A stretch of 64,000 nucleotides of DNA from assembly GCA_015501585.1 (NCBI GenBank), contig JADNRY010000041.1:124001-188000 (forward strand), given 5' to 3'. This stretch comes from Rhodocollybia butyracea (Eukaryota > Basidiomycota > Agaricomycetes > Agaricales > Omphalotaceae). Under the pieces are notes generated by a model. The model was not told the DNA's origin. It was given only the letters and a program-made list of their open reading frames with translations, and ran no database searches. The stretch's first letter is position 1. Each line of letters starts with the position of its first letter. The position numbers and the translations under genes are program-made. This document shows positions 12,349 through 24,885 of this stretch, piece by piece.

Positions 12349-13350
12349 TCACCTCACACCACCATGTCCCTCAAAGTATGTACTTCCTTCAGGTTTTGGG
12401 TGCTGTAAAGCCATATATGGATAGCCAGGTGTCAACATCAATGGTTGTTGCTGCAAGTCACCATTGGGATGGACAACATATGAAGGTGGATAATATGTTG
12501 GAAATGCATTATATTGATGATAAATGTGCCCAGGAGCGGGAGACGAGTGCTGATAGTGACTCACAGGAGGTGGTGGGTACTCCCTAGTTGGTAAAGCACG
12601 TGAAACAGGAGCAGGATGCTGCTGTGGCAGAGGTACTTGGGGCCTTGGTGGTGGCAGTGGTGGTGGGTAAACAACATAAAGCTGAGAATGATAATAGCGT
12701 TGAGCAGGAGCGGGATGTAGAGAAAGGGTGGTGGCTCTCGCCTCAGACTGCTTCATGGGTGCAGGGGGTGGCAGAGGAGGACGCACATATTGACCATGAT
12801 AACTTGGGCCAGCTCCAAGCCCAGATGCGCGCACTGGTTCCATGCATGTTGTTGATCCAGAAGGGATAGGTTGATTGTCAGATCCTTCATCTGGCATTGG
12901 CAGCTCTTCCTCCTCATCCAGCTGCTCAGTGCCACCACTTGTGCGACCTTGGTACACGAGTTCAGTTTTTTGCACCACATCAAAAAAGCTTAAGTATATA
13001 GAAGCCTACGTACCAAAATCGCGTTTCTTATAAGGTCCCTCACCACGTTTCTTATACGGTCCCCGCTTTAGACCTTTCTTTCGTTCCTTTCGTTTGGAAT
13101 CAACGCATTCAGTTTCCATCGCGTACTTTATGCAACGGAGGCAAGGCCTTGCGTCGTCGCATTTTTTGCAAGCTTTCTGGCAATTGGTGCAGGCGTTCTT
13201 GACCTGTCTGCGTTTTGCACGTAAAGGACGTTGTGTGGTTGGAAGCGGGTACATGTGCATAGGCATCGTGAAGGTGAGGGCATTGGTGTTTAAAAGAGGA
13301 TGATCATCAGAGGGATCCGTAGGAGTTTTGGGTTCGGAATTGGAGGCCAT
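12349..13350 (-). CDS. Zn2Cys6 zinc-cluster transcription factor
   Basis: Exon 1 runs 13350-13014 and exon 2 12947-12349, with a 66-nt GT-AG intron (13013-12948); the product is 311 residues. Exon 1 carries a complete fungal zinc binuclear cluster (residues about 53-84): ACTNCQKACKKCDDARPCLRC and a last Cys in ETECVD, spacing C-x2-C-x6-C-x5-C-x2-C-x8-C. It is followed by a very basic tail with GPYKKR repeated twice. Exon 2 is acidic (EEEELPMPDEG), then rich in proline, tyrosine and glutamine, the composition of an activation domain. The protein therefore probably binds DNA in the nucleus through the cluster. It lacks the long middle-homology region of many family members. A shorter intron (acceptor at 12989) would be only 25 nt and was not chosen. 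The gene is divergent from the Pom1 kinase. Target genes cannot be inferred. Confidence 0.85.
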
Positions 13351-13894
13351 CGGAGAAGAATGAAGCTGACGAGCAAGAAGCTGAATTGGGTCGCCACATG
13401 ACAGAGGTAACTCTAATGATACTTACCTAAAGGAAAATAAAGTTCTGGGACGGTTGGGGGGTCTAGAGTACGGAGTAGACAAGCTGGCAGCGGTTGGCTC
13501 GACTGTCTGGGGAAAAAAGTATCAGTTCTTTTAAACATGCATGGGCCTCATGGCTGGATCGGGCTCCCGCGCCAGAAAGGTTTGGAGAGAAGATTAAACG
13601 TTAAAACCTACAGAAGATCACATCCCAGATACGAGACAGAACTTTTTGTGCAAAAGCATTCTCGATATAATCTTGTAAATAACGAGTTCGCCGGCCAATA
13701 ATTCGGCCTAGTCCGATCCGGCACATGAACACGGGAACACGGCCAAAAATGCGGCAAGTATTGATGGGCATGTTCTGCCTCGAGCAACATTTCCTCACCT
13801 GCTTTTGCTGTTCTCTACGGCCTCGAACGCCCTGAGGGTCGTTTAATATTCCTTTTTTACTCTTTTTCCTTTCCTTTCTCTTTCCTTTCTTTCC
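13351..13894. promoter_or_regulatory. Divergent promoter region, zinc-cluster factor / Pom1 kinase
   Basis: These 544 bp separate two divergent start codons (ATG at 13350 on minus, ATG at 13895 on plus) and must hold both promoters. A pyrimidine-rich run just upstream of 13895 (TTTTTACTCTTTTTCCTTTC) is typical of fungal core promoters. No specific operator was identified. Confidence 0.6.
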
Positions 13895-16800
13895 ATGTCC
13901 GCCCCGCCCTCGCCACGCTCGCATCACAGCACATTGCAAAGAAAGAGAGAACGTCCACCAGCTCTTGACATCCAACAAAACAAGGCCTCTTCCGATACCG
14001 ATATACTTGTTCAACGCGCTATACTGGCCCAGGTACTTTGGTTCTCAGTTTATGTTGCTTTTCTTAACTTGACTGTTCATCACATCTAAACAGCCCAGTC
14101 TTCATGTTGAACTCGCAGACGAACGGCCCACAGATTCGGACTATCCACAGTCGCGCGCTGGCTCGGCTACTTCGTCACTGGACCCCTACTATTTTGGCGT
14201 CGATTCGCCAATTCCTCCGCTTCCAAGTGGCGCTTTCCAAACACCAAACAGGTCTCCGCTAAACGAACCGTATACACCTGCAAAGGACCCCTCATCCATC
14301 GACAGGCGAGGTCTTGTCGGCGTCGGTGAGCTCACAACACCAAGATGGACAAGGTCTGAACAGACAGATCAAGATGTGGACGAAATGGCCGACTATCGGG
14401 CAGCTTCGGACGATGACGAGAATGAACAGGATGCACCAGATAGTCCTTGGACAATCGAAGCCATAGATGGTGAAATGTCCGAGAAGGAAGACGTATGTCA
14501 TATATTCTCTATTTTGTATCTTATTGACCTTGATATCTAGATCATGGAGGCCAAGCGAAAGTCCGGGGCTCTACGAGAAAGAAGGTCCATGACTGAAGAA
14601 AGCGGCGGAGAGGAAATTCTTTATCCTCGAAAACCTTCAACAGCTGTTCCCAGACTTCCTGATTTGCCACCTACAGAGACTTTTAGTCATGGTGCTATTT
14701 CTATCGCATCAGCTCCTGCAGAAACTACTGCTGACCCTTCCTCACCACCAAGTGCTTTCAATTTGCCTCAACGCAAGGCCAGGAAGCGATCCTCTGACGA
14801 GTTCGAGATGGATCAATCAGGCTCACTCGTATCGAAACGTATCAGTTCTAAGGATAAATCCAGGGATGAAAAGCCTCTTTCTCGGAAACACCGAAGCATG
14901 ACTGCCACAGTCTCACCTCTTTCCAAAGGCAAAGAGCGCCGTAGAGAAAGTACCTCATTGACTACCAGCGGCAGCCTAAGACTGAAACAACACAGTCGAC
15001 ACGCATCTCTCAGTTCGTCTTCTTCTAACCCCGGAGACAGCAAACGTGCCACTACTGGGACAGATTTCTCCCATCTTCCGCCTTCACCATCATCTTCCTC
15101 GATCCAACATCTCCTAAAGAATACTGCCAATACTCCTCCGTTGGTTACCTCAAAGGATGTAGGTCATCCTTCGCCTAGTGTGGCCCATTCACTTTTGCGA
15201 GGGACTCAGGAAGGCTGGTCGGGCATGGATGACGAAGCTACGGCAGAGGCTTTACGAAAACTCGATGGTCTATCAGGAAAGAGTGCTCGGGCCCGTGCCA
15301 GTGTTGGTAGCTTCGGACGTCCGCATAGTCAAAGCCGGCCCGGGACACCAAACAGCCGGACTGGGACAGGTACTCAATGGGAAGGCGTTGGCTCTTCTAG
15401 TGATGGTGGAGTTAGACGCAGAGGTAGCCACCGGGACAGCGTGAACATCGTTAAGGAGAAAGAGCCACGGCAGATGATTGGTGGTATAGGCATTGATCTG
15501 GAGACGATTGGAAGTGCATTAGCCAGTAGTGACGAACAGCCCGTAACGTCTACCGCAGTTGAAAAAACCCCGAAGAAGCCAGGTACGACAAGTACTCGAT
15601 CTAGCTTTACTCCAAAAAGGGGCTCAACTTCCTCGGCAACCAACACTAGTACTCCGACCACGAGCTCACGGGACTCGGTGACTATGTCTGCTGCGACTAG
15701 CATGACTTCCATGTCATCTGTTCGCCATTCCGTTGGTAAAGCTAGAAGAAACAGTGCCGGCAGTGATGTTTCTAGCATTCATTCCAGTGACGCCAACTCT
15801 CTCAAAGATCGCGTCGCTTCTATTGCTTTGAATGGTGATGGAAATGAAGATGCCAACGTACCTCCTGTCCCACCTCTTCCCAAAGACCTGTCAACGTATC
15901 GCACGCCTCCAACAACTGCAGTTAGTACCACTTTCCCGCATCTACAAGAGGATAAACCTCGCAGCAGCCACGACAGCAACCGTAGTGTAACCCTCAAAGT
16001 CCCTACTCCTAGCGATGGTCCTGCACTTTCTTCCGGTTCCTCCAAGCAATCAAGTAGCCGCCGTCATAGTCAACATTACGGTACATCCAGTGCGAACAGC
16101 GCGTCGGAAGCTGCGCCTGCGGTTCCCAAGACTCCGTCCAAAAAGTGGAGTTTTTCCAGTGCACTAAATTTGAAGTTGTCGGGCTCCCCGTCTGCTAAGT
16201 CTTCAGGGTTCCCGGTAAGCCCTCGCGCTGTGACATTTAGTGGTCATCAGGCTGAACTTCAGTTTCAGCAGTTGCGCAAATCGTTGTCGAAAGAGCAAGC
16301 TCTTTCCGCGTCCTCTGTTCCGGCTAAAAGCCCCTGGTCGCCGAGGCACCCCGATGCGATGGGATCCGCGGCCTCTTTGACCTCTCTTTCATCAGTGGGC
16401 TCGGTACGTACTCCAGCATTGGCCACTACCAACACAATCTCTGTGTCGAAAACTCCCGACCGCAGTGCAGTACCCAGTCGATCTGGTACCGACTCTAGTG
16501 CGAGCACGAGCCACACTTATGCGGGCCTCCAGGCACAGTCATATGCTGGTCCTCTAAGTCCTTCGTCTTCTGTCCGTCGTCATCAGTCCAAGCGACTCAC
16601 CCCCTCTTCCATTCCATTTTTCCGCCGATCGTCGTCCCAATCAATGCAAGTTCCTCCCAGTGCAGTCTCTGCGTCTTCGCCTACATTCTCTACGGACTCA
16701 GTTGTCACAACGCAGCCGCGGACAAAGCAGAACGTTTCTCCCATGCCCGACTATTCCGCTCAATCCACCTCTGTGCCCGGATCTGCACATAAGAAGTCAT

Positions 16801-19800
16801 CAGTATTGAGCTTGGGTTCACTTTTGAAATCTAGCTCAAGGAAAAGTTTGCACGGTGATTCGAAAGAAGTAGCGAAAGAGCTGCAGAAAGTGAGAGATGC
16901 TGCCAAAGAATCGGAGAAAGAGGCTGCCCGAGCAGACAAGGAAAAACAAAAGAAGGAAGACAAAGAGGGTAGAATATCGGTTCTTATGGGACGGAAACGT
17001 GGAAAGGTAAGTACCGATAATTGCACTGTTAGTCTTTCATCGCTTAATATCCGCATCTCCAGACTCTTTCAGCGACAGATCCTAGAAAACCTCGATCGCC
17101 TCCTGCACTGCCCCCGATGCAAATGTCTGCTTTGGAGCCTGCGACTGCTCAGCGAGTAGCGCGGCTCAAAGCTCCTGGTACAAATGTGACTACACCCACC
17201 ACTACTCCCAGTATATCTCGTGTTGCTTCTTCATCCCGAGTCACTTCTCAGACTGCTAGCTCAATGCAGAAGCAGTCGGATACATCTCTTCGGTCACGCA
17301 ACCAACTGCCTACTATTGCTGGTTCACCATCCGTCGGAACTGTACTTGGCCAGACCTCCAAGGAGAACAAAGAGCCCCCACCGTCAACCCTGATGAATTC
17401 TGTTTCAGGAAACCCCAAAGAGACACCCACTAAAATTCCTCGTATTTCGAGTCGTACCTCTGCAGTCCCCTCGCCTCCCTTAAAAAGTGGGAGCGCGGGT
17501 AGCACCATTCGGCGTGCCAGCGGAATGGTATCCTCGGCAAATCCGTCTCCAACTACTACACAGTCTACTAACGAATTCGGAGTTATTGAAAACGGTGATG
17601 GACCGACCCCTAAGATGACCGCTAGGACCGCCTCTGCCAGGAATTCACCTTCTAATGTTGCGAACACTTCATCTTCTCGGGTGCCACGACAGGTTTCAGC
17701 GAGCACATCAGCCTCTGGAAGTGTTTTGCCACGAAAGAGCAATAGAGAATCGATATCGTTTGGTCTGCGGAAGTCCTCGACCGGGTCTGTGGCCTCCATG
17801 TCTACAGCTGCCAATACAACTACAACTAGCGAAACTTCGACGTCCCTTCATCGGTTCTCCGCACTCTCGCCGTCTAGAGGTCTCAAACTTCTTAGTCCGA
17901 AGATTTCTTTATCATCTGCTCGTTCCTCGCATGCGAGCAGTTCGCAAAGTGTCGCTGCAGCTGGTACTACAACTTCTAGTCGCCAATCTTTGAATACTCC
18001 CTCGCCTGCCCCTAGTTCAGCGGACGACGAAGAGCAAGCCGGAGATGAGGAAATGTTGCAGTACATTCGCCGGCAACAAAATGCCAAATTGCAAGCCGGT
18101 GCATCGCAGGAGGACCTCGACAAACTATTGAGATTTCCTGAACCTATTCCTCCGGCAAGCCCAATGACTCCGGCTGGTGAGTAGATGCAGCCTGGAGCAG
18201 AAATTCTTTCTGACTAACTATTCACGCGTCTAGCGGTCTTGAAAAGTAGCCAGAATCAACATTTATGCGATTTTGAACGCCAAGAAATACAGGAATATCC
18301 CAACGTATATTGCATCGGCGCTCGTAGCAAGAAACATTATGCTTCTCCGGACCATACGACAAACAACTACGGTTATGATGATGACCGCGGAGATTATCGA
18401 GTGGTCAACCACGATCATCTTGCATATCGATACGAAGTCATTGACACACTAGGAAAGGGTTCTTTCGGTCAGGTTCTTCACTGTAGGGACCACTGCACTG
18501 GCGAATCGGTTGCTATTAAGATTATCCGAAACAAGAAAAGGTTCCATCATCAAGCTCTCGTAGAAATCAAGATTCTGGACAATCTTCGAAAATGGGTATG
18601 TGAGATTTTACAATTATCTTTCGTCTTCTGACAATTTGCCGGGTTCGCAGGATGCAGAAGAGAAACATCATGTTATAAAAATGACGGAACATTTTTATTT
18701 CCGAAATCATCTTTGCATTGCAATGGAACTCCTCAGTATCAATCTCTATGAACTCATCAAGGCAAACGGTTTCGTAGGCTTTACCACTGCTCTCATTCGA
18801 CGTTTCACGAGTCAAATGTTAATGTCGCTCACTCTTATGCGCCATCATCGTATAGTTCACTGTGATCTTAAGCCGGAAGTGAGTGTTCCGTTCCGATGCA
18901 TTTTTCCTTTCTCAGTCTCTTTCTCTCGTAGAATGTTCTACTTCGACATCCCGCGAAGAGTGCCATTAAAGTGATAGATTTCGGTAGCAGCTGCCTGGAA
19001 CACGAGAAAAGTAAGGTTTAGATTCATTGCTACTGGGTCAATTTTCTGACACAATGCTTGTAGTCTACACTTACATTCAAAGTCGTTTCTATCGTTCTCC
19101 GGAAGTAATCCTCGGCATGAACTACCACATGGCTATAGACATGTGGAGTCTAGGATGCATTCTTGCGGAGCTCTATACAGGCTACCCGATTTTCCCTGGC
19201 GAAAATGAACAAGAACAACTCTCCTGTATCATGGAAGTTCTTGGTGTCCCAGACAAAGAGTTTGTTAATCGTAGTTCTCGCAAGAAACTCTTTTTTGGTG
19301 AGTTATCATGCTCTGAGCCTATCGTATCCATCAATCAACATGTGTGCAGAACCAAACGGCGCTCCTCGTGCGGTGATCAACTCTAAAGGCCGCCGCCGTC
19401 GACCTGGTACCAAGACTCTTGCTCAAGCCCTACGCTGCAATGACGACGAGTTCATCGATTTCATCGGTAAATGTCTTGTCTGGGATCCTGAGCGCCGGAT
19501 AAAACCGCAAGCTGCCATGCGTCACCCTTTTATTATATCTGGCCGCAAACCAAAACCTCCACCTTCCTCAAGTAAGAGCACGCTATCTTCAGCTACTCTC
19601 GGGAGTCGTAAGAAGGAAGTAACGGAAACTCCTAAGAAGTCATTGATTGGTGCCCCTACTCCTCTCACTGCGCGCTCATCTCGTACAACCACAAGCGGTG
19701 TGCCGACGACACCGAGTACCTCTACACATAATTCGTCGCTTGCCTCTTCATCTCGCTCTTATCGAACTTCACAAGCTCATAGCCTTTCGTCGCACCATTC

Positions 19801-19894
19801 CAGTCGTACCCTTAATGGATATGTGGTGAGTTGTCTCTGTATAGCTTCTTTATGGCAAGTAACGAAGACGGCTTTACAGGCTGCCACAAAATAA
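13895..19894 (+). CDS. pom1: DYRK-family protein kinase, Pom1-like
   Basis: Ten exons: 13895-14032, 14094-14492, 14541-17006, 17063-18176, 18234-18595, 18651-18878, 18932-19010, 19064-19297, 19350-19825, 19880-19894. All junctions are GT-AG and in frame; the product is 1,836 residues. The first 1,370 residues are low-complexity, rich in Ser, Thr and Pro, as in Pom1-type kinases, which use this part for cortical targeting. The DYRK-homology box [11 protein letters not shown] precedes the kinase domain (about 1440-1735): GKGSFGQV loop, VAIKI lysine, catalytic HCDLKPEN, IDFGSSC, and the activation loop [14 protein letters not shown] with the YxY tyrosine that DYRKs autophosphorylate. In fission yeast Pom1 makes a polar gradient that couples cell length to mitosis and controls growth polarity; the role here is inferred. 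Furry/Tao3, another morphogenesis factor, lies about 21 kb to the right. A Yak1-type DYRK is less likely because of the DH box and the long N-terminus. Confidence 0.9.
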
Positions 19895-20344
19895 CCTGTA
19901 ATTCTCTGTGGTTCAATAAGTGGACAAACTATGATTATTCTCGCCGTGCTTCTATTGGTGAATATTGCTTTAGATTGGTTCTTTAGTTTAGCAATTCAAA
20001 CTCTTCATACCCTTCTTTGCGTTGTATTTTTGTCGTTAGTGACTAGTCTCTTTTGTTGCGTCTTTGCATTATTGTTTTCTCTGCAATTATATTATACATG
20101 ATTCTCGCACAAGTGGTTGAATGTTGAAGCTTTGTAGAGTGAATGTTTTGAGCCTTGAGTACACAGTGAGCATAGAAAAAGGGTATATAGATAGAATTAC
20201 GAGGTGTTGCAGTGAAAGAAAAAAATGACCTTTCCGATTGACCATCATCGAGTCTGACGGTGTTGCGTGTGGTTTGCGAATTTTTTTCCCTTTCTTTCTT
20301 CTACGGGGCTGTTCTGACTGGGACTCAGAAAGCATTCTACTGAA
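19895..20344. other. Spacer between pom1 and the Rco1-type gene
   Basis: A 450-bp tandem intergenic region containing the presumed pom1 3' UTR and the promoter of the next plus-strand gene. It is AT-rich and has no further coding signal. Confidence 0.5.
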
Positions 20345-23300
20345 ATGACCTCAATGGCCAGCACGATTCCTGCGTATCTTCTACCAGGTGTCCATGTCTG
20401 CCAACCATCTCACCTTGAAGGCGATCCATCTCTGGCTACTGAGATTCTTCCAGGGCCTCCCTCTATTGTTGCTGCTCAAAATTCTCTACAGAAGCGAGAT
20501 CCTCGAAAAGACCCTGGGCTACATTCTTACTTGCCTAGCTCTGATCCTGGCACGACCTACTCTGGTATAATGCACGGCACTTGGATTGGCCAGGATTCCA
20601 GGACGAGCAAGCGTGCCAAGTTGGATAAAGGGTGCGCTCAGTTCGTTTTTTTCCGCCGCTAAACCTTTGTCTGACAGTATTTTTTCTCTTTTTCTTACAT
20701 GTTCCCTGCACCTTGATCTTTGTTTCTATGTCGTCCACTGACAGAGGAGCATCTGGTCGTGCCCAACGTGCATCAGCACGGAATCAGAACGGCGCAACTA
20801 GTGCTGCCGACTCTCTCCCCAACTCCGAAGGCGCAAGTGGCTCTCAGGCTCCTCTTTCATTGTCTGTCGATTCGGATATCATGATTTTGGACGATGACCT
20901 GTCCCCAGCTTCTTCGCAAAATGTTCCGGGTCAGTCTTCTCAAGGCGTTAGCACTCGAGGGAAGATGAAGGACAAGGGCAAAGGAAAGGAAGTTGAGATT
21001 CCTTTGAGGATTAAAGAAGAGCCCCAGCCAGCATCGCTGCCACCGGAGCCTCAGGTTGATCTGGTGTGTCTTATGTTTTTCTCTTTGCCAAAAACCTTCT
21101 CATACAACTGCTACTTAAAGCTAAACAACAACGACCACTGTTCAGCTTGTCGTTCCCAGGGTGCGCTGGTCTACTGTGACGGCTGTCCACGAGCCTTCCA
21201 CCTCTGGTGTCTGGATCCTCCCATGGAATCGATTGACGAAGGAGACAGCAGATGGTTTTGTCCAGCTTGTACAATTTCAAAGGTCAGTTCAGTATCTCAT
21301 TTGTCTCACAACTGCTGAAGCATCAGGTAGCATCCACCTCGCAAGCCTCCACCCGGGCTCTTGGCGCCTTTGATTCAATCTCTCGATAATAGTATACCTA
21401 TCGAATATCAGCTACCCGATGATATTCGCACCTTTTTTAAGGATGGTACGCTCATTCCCGACTGAATTTTCCGTTGCTCTTTGTCTGACACGTACGCTAG
21501 TGGGGACAAGTTCTCGAGGAGGCTATGTGGATACGGCGATAATTAAGCCACCGCGACTTAAGTGTGTATCCTTGCCATTCTTTTCTATCCCTCTTCTCGC
21601 TCACGACTATGCGTTTCTAGTCGACATGGACAGCTCGAAGATCGTGATGCCCATCGATTACGTGACCGCAACGGACAGCCTGTCCTTTGTTTCCGGTGTG
21701 GAACATCTGCGCTTCCCGAATCAGCTGCTGCCGCCACTCCAGCTATGAAGCGTGCTCGTAAAACAACAGCGAAAGCAGCCCAATACGAGATGTGGAAAAA
21801 CATTATATCATGCGATTATTGCAATCTTCACTGGCACCTTGACTGTCTTGACCCTCCGCTTTCCACCATGCCCTCTTTTTCCAAAAAGTGGATGTGTCCG
21901 AATCATGCAGAACAAATTATTGTAAGTCAGTCGTTGCTTCAAAGTCGAAATCTTCTCTTAGCAGACTTTTCAGACACCCAAACACCGTATTCCGAAAACA
22001 AACCCGGCACCGATTGAGATAACAAAACCTGGGCATTATAATAACGGCAATGTCGAAATTGTGGAAACCCAACCCATTCGGCCCATCACCATGCAGCCCA
22101 AGGTTACTGTTGACGAAGTGCTAATTAACGGGCGTCGGTATCGGGTCCCAGAGCGTGTCATCTTGTTGGATTTTTGGAATAAAATCCGCTCAGGCACTGC
22201 TGGGGTTGTCCAGTAAGCAACACCGCATGCTACTTACAGCGTTTGATTGATTTTTTGAAACACAGAGACGGCGATTCACGTTCATCCTCTCCTCTAACCT
22301 CATTAAGTTCCTTGGATGATGAAGATTTACATGCACCTCCCCCACCGACCGCCTCTTCGACAAAGACGGATCTGGAAGTTGCACAGGCAGGTTCATCGTC
22401 TAATGTCCAAATCTTTATGCTGAGTCGCAATCCAGATGCTCTGGGATTTTAAACGAGGCATCAACCTCAATGGTCATTCTAGCGCAGTTAACGGCTCACT
22501 CTCTCGCTTGCAGAGTGAAAATGCAGTTACTGTAGACCCAACTCCTTCGTCACAATCTACGCCAAAGCCTTCGAAAGCTGCCAAACCTACTCCTGCTGAG
22601 AAGGTAACTCGGTGTCTTATTCTAGCTCTCAAGATAGCTAACAAATTGACAGCGAGCGGCGACCAAGGCTGCGGCTGGCGCCAGTGCTTCCTCATCCACT
22701 CCGATGGTTCCTCCCATTGAGGCTATTTCTATCGTGCCTTCAACAGCAACGACGAGACGTCGAAGAACGAATACAAATAATTCACAGCCGGAATCTAGTA
22801 CGCGGGAGCTGCGCTCTAGAAGCAAGGCTGCAGACAGGGTGAGTGCTCTCAATGTAGCAACCATTCAAAGCATCTGACTGTTTTGTATCATAGTCGAGAA
22901 GAAGCGGTGATGAACCTGACAATGCGTCTATACCCCTTGCGGCGTCATTGCCCAAGCTGACAAGAGTACGTGTGAAGGTATGCCGTCCGATTGTTCAAAG
23001 GGAGTTGTCTGACTAGGTTTACATGACAATGCAGGTCGAGGAGTCTGACCTCAACCCTCTACTGCTTGGAGGTGCAGCTGAGCCCTTTAACGACCCAGTG
23101 TTAATCCCTGTTTCACCTGTGAAGCCTCCACCCAAAAGGCGACCCCACAGGAAGAAAGTCACCAACGACGATGCCAGCAGTATTACCGTGAAGCAGGAAA
23201 ATGATCCACCCGCCCCACCACCACTAAAACGAGGAAAGAAGCGGAAGGAGCGAGATGACGAAGGTCCATACATCGACTCCTCTGAGCGAAATAACAAAGC

Positions 23301-23514
23301 CAGGGAAAAGAAGGCAGCTAAAACCCGAACCACTTCTGCTAGATCTGTACCTTCTTCGACATCTGTCTCATCCTCTGCCCTTAGTTCTGTTTCAACGCCG
23401 GGTGCTTCAGCCTCCACTCCCGCAACGCCTTCTCTGAAAATCCGTTTACCTCGAATGAACGCGACTGGTTCACCGATGAAACCTACTGTGCCCGCTTCTT
23501 CCGCTCGCTCATGA
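20345..23514 (+). CDS. rco1: Double-PHD chromatin protein, Rco1-like (Rpd3S complex)
   Basis: Twelve exons, 827 residues: 20345-20631, 20745-21063, 21121-21282, 21331-21445, 21501-21561, 21621-21921, 21965-22212, 22266-22390, 22488-22603, 22653-22838, 22894-22977, 23035-23514. PHD1 is complete: HCSACRSQGALVYCDGCPR, then FHLWCLDPP and WFCPAC. It is followed by a linker (IEYQLPDDIRTFF) and a second atypical PHD (CFRCGTS, ISCDYCNLHWHLDCLDPP, WMCPNH). This two-PHD layout with a conserved linker is that of yeast Rco1 and fission yeast Cph1, which direct the Rpd3S histone deacetylase to transcribed chromatin by reading the H3 tail. The C-terminal part is basic and rich in Ser and Pro. Intron 8 (22391-22487) uses a weak GTTCAT donor; I chose it because it joins frames without a stop, so this junction is the least certain. 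Intron 1 is unusually long for this gene (113 nt). Confidence 0.85.
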
Positions 23515-23814
23515 CACAAATTTCCGTGCGGGTGCTGCCACTTGAGATATAGGTAATCGTTCTCTTTCGATGTATTTATTTCACAACCTTTTCTTCGTAG
23601 TATAGACGTTACATTAAGCTTTGCAACCTGTATATCTTTACTAGTAGCTTTCGTTTCAGTATTCCATCGCATTATTATACTGCATATTACTTTTTACTGG
23701 CATACGTACCCGCATTTTTTTGACATTCTGAGAAAGTGTTTGTATTTTAGAAAAGCAATCGAATTGAGATTGAGAAATAGATCTAGAGCGCTGAAACTTC
23801 TCTTCCTTACATTC

Positions 23815-24848
23815 ATGGCCAATACCACAGTCAGCGGAGCCAAAGCTATTCATGGCCAAAATCCACAGGTGCGTGGATAACGCTCAATTTCTGGATCTCT
23901 TTCCCTCATTTTCACAGTATTTAGTTGAAACGGTTATTCGAAATCGAATTTACGAGTCGAATTATTGGAAGGAACACTGTTTCGCCTTGACTGGTTCGTC
24001 GCGCATTGAATGCCACTTTCTCCTTTCCGGTTGATTATCTGCCTTCTTCAGCGGAGAGTCTTATCGACAAGGCTCTTGAGTTAAAATGCATTGGAGGCGT
24101 GTATGGAAATCAACGTCCAACCGAGTTCATGTGCCTTTTATTGAAACTGCTGCAAATCCAACCAGAGAAGGAGATTCTGATAGAGTATCTACGTGCAGAA
24201 GAATTCAAGTGCGTTGTGGTCAATCTTCAATCTTTTAGTCGCTGCTCTAACGGCTTGTCAAGATATCTTCGCGCACTGGCCGCAATATACATACGGATGA
24301 CATTTCGAACTGTGGAAGTGTATGAGCTACTGGAACCTCTGCTCAAAGACTACCGGAAGCTACGACTGAGAAATATGGGTGTGTATAATAGTGATGATTT
24401 TCGCTGCGCTATATTTTTTACAACATCCATTCTAGCGGGGTATGCTCTGACATTCATGGACGAATATGTTGATTCACTTCTCATCGAAGAACGCGTATGT
24501 GATATAATCATGCCCCGTCTTATCAAGCGTCAAGTTTTAGAAGAGAACAACGACATCGGACCTCGGAAAAGTCGTCTCCTGAACGCGCTGGAGGGCAAAA
24601 GTGATAATGGTAGGAGCGATAAAAGCAGGAGCAGGAGCAGGAGCATGGATAGAAGTCAGAGTAGGAGCAGAAGTAGGAGTAGTGGTCGTGGACGGCCGGC
24701 TAGTCGCTCCCCAAGTATCGCTTCACGATATCTCTCTCGAAGTCGTTCGAGATCTCGTTCTCGTTCACGTTCAGGCTCCCCCGCATCCTTTCGCTCACGC
24801 AGTCGTAGCATTTCACCTGATCGTACGGAGACTGATCTTCCAGCTTGA
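23815..24848 (+). CDS. PRP38: Pre-mRNA-splicing factor 38
   Basis: Five exons: 23815-23868, 23918-23993, 24052-24208, 24263-24378, 24436-24848; GT-AG introns of 49-58 nt; 271 residues. The PRP38 domain fills residues 15-175 with hallmark blocks: LVETVIRNRIYESNYWKEHC, ELKCIGGVYGNQRPTEF, LRALAAIYIRMTF and EERVCDIIMPRL. Prp38 is a U4/U6.U5 tri-snRNP protein needed for spliceosome activation. The C-terminus (about 205-271) is an RS-type tail with many SRSRSR units, as in animal and basidiomycete homologues but not budding yeast. The first exon encodes 18 residues and fixes the start. The stop lies 37 bp from the stop of the convergent uL15m gene, so the two 3' UTRs must overlap. Confidence 0.93.
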
Positions 24849-24885
24849 ACATTAACGTCGAATGTATTAGTCTATGCAAAGATGA
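24849..24885. terminator. Compact convergent gene ends, PRP38 / uL15m
   Basis: Only 37 bp separate the two stop codons, so the 3' ends of these convergent transcripts must lie inside each other's genes or overlap. No distinct polyadenylation signal was identified. Confidence 0.55.

Noticed and set aside
12989..13013. 25-nt intron in the zinc-cluster gene
   Set aside because: Too short for splicing; the 66-nt alternative (13013-12948) also keeps the frame.
15374..18123. Long minus-strand open frames inside the Pom1 gene (for example 17248-17814)
   Set aside because: They are antisense shadows of the Ser/Thr/Pro-rich coding exon; no family resemblance and no independent splice structure.
23019..23672. 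217-codon minus-strand frame over the last exon of the Rco1-type gene
   Set aside because: Antisense to a well-supported coding exon; composition mirrors the Ser/Pro-rich sense strand.
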